This document shows positions 33,892 to 33,959 of a stretch of 33,959 bases of DNA, one piece after another. The stretch covers positions 1-33,959 of the forward strand of contig LUKI01000026.1 of NCBI GenBank assembly GCA_001593685.1. Direction: 5' to 3'. A program made the position numbers and the translations under genes. Under the pieces are notes generated by a model. That model was not told the origin of the DNA. It worked only from the letters and a program-made list of their open reading frames with translations, and ran no database searches. Positions within the stretch are counted from its first letter, which is position 1; each line of letters begins with the position of its first letter. Origin of the DNA: Gammaproteobacteria bacterium F7 (GTDB taxonomy: Bacteria > Pseudomonadota > Gammaproteobacteria > Pseudomonadales > IMCC2047).

Positions 33892-33959
33892 ATGGACGTA
33901 TTAAGTGTTATCGGTATTATTCTCGCCTCTGCGGCCGTTTTAGGCGGTAATTTTATTAA
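33892..33959 (+). CDS. motC: MotC (MotA/PomA-type stator protein), first 22 codons
   Basis: The frame runs off the window. MDVLSVIGIILASAAVLGGNF is the first membrane helix of MotA-family stators and is closest to MotC/PomA, which begin MDVLSxIGxxLA. TTGAGGAT precedes the ATG at good spacing. In Pseudomonas, motC and motD follow chemotaxis genes; here motC follows fliA directly, 43 nt away. Confidence 0.8.
   Translation, partial: MDVLSVIGIILASAAVLGGNFI

Overview
This window is a chromosomal segment of a Gammaproteobacterium carrying a Pseudomonas-type polar flagellum locus. The evidence is the gene order fleQ-fleS-fleR-fliE..fliJ-fliK-fliL..fliR-flhB-(cargo)-flhA-flhF-fleN-fliA-motC, a FleQ with the LFRS c-di-GMP motif, and sigma-54 promoters with FleQ-like boxes. 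Genus cannot be told from the sequence; an aquatic Pseudomonadales/Cellvibrionales-like organism is a reasonable guess.

Layout. (1) 1-3600 is a mobile/accessory island: the 3' end of an IS3-family transposase, a TIGR02391-like gene that has lost its 5' part at the IS end, a NucS-like PD-(D/E)XK nuclease with a possible PUA-like C-terminal domain, an IS110-family transposase on the minus strand, and a small AT-rich PD-(D/E)XK-like protein. Short repeats around the IS110 element resemble integron attC pieces, but this is not proven. (2) 3600-3933 is the fleQ control region, with a degenerate tandem repeat, a sigma-70-like promoter and a FleQ-like box lying on the -35 element. (3) 3934-8400 holds the regulators FleQ, FleS and FleR. 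(4) 8412-14125 is fliEFGHIJ (basal body, MS ring, C ring, export ATPase). (5) 14248-21832 is fliK, then fliLMNOPQR-flhB (hook-length control, stator-associated FliL, C ring, export gate). (6) 22169-28172 is an insert of non-structural genes between flhB and flhA: a GcvT-family protein, a small J-domain protein, an outer-membrane barrel, a chemoreceptor, a secreted DUF3859-like protein and a phosphopantetheinyl transferase. (7) 28559-33959 is flhA-flhF-fleN-fliA and the first codons of motC.

How it works together. FleQ, restrained by FleN and c-di-GMP, is expected to switch on sigma-54 promoters of class II operons. The fleS and flhA promoters share one geometry: a sigma-54 site with a FleQ-like box about 37-38 bp downstream of the -12 GC. 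fliE follows fleR by 11 nt and probably shares the fleSR transcript. The fliK sigma-54 promoter has no FleQ box, which fits FleR control. FliA then drives late genes outside the window. FlhF and FleN set position and number of polar flagella, and motC starts the motor/chemotaxis genes.

The most unusual items are the nuclease-bearing island abutting fleQ, the predicted FleQ autoregulatory site, a FleQ-like palindrome in front of the chemoreceptor, an NPEH instead of NPTH cleavage motif in FlhB, and the cargo block between flhB and flhA.
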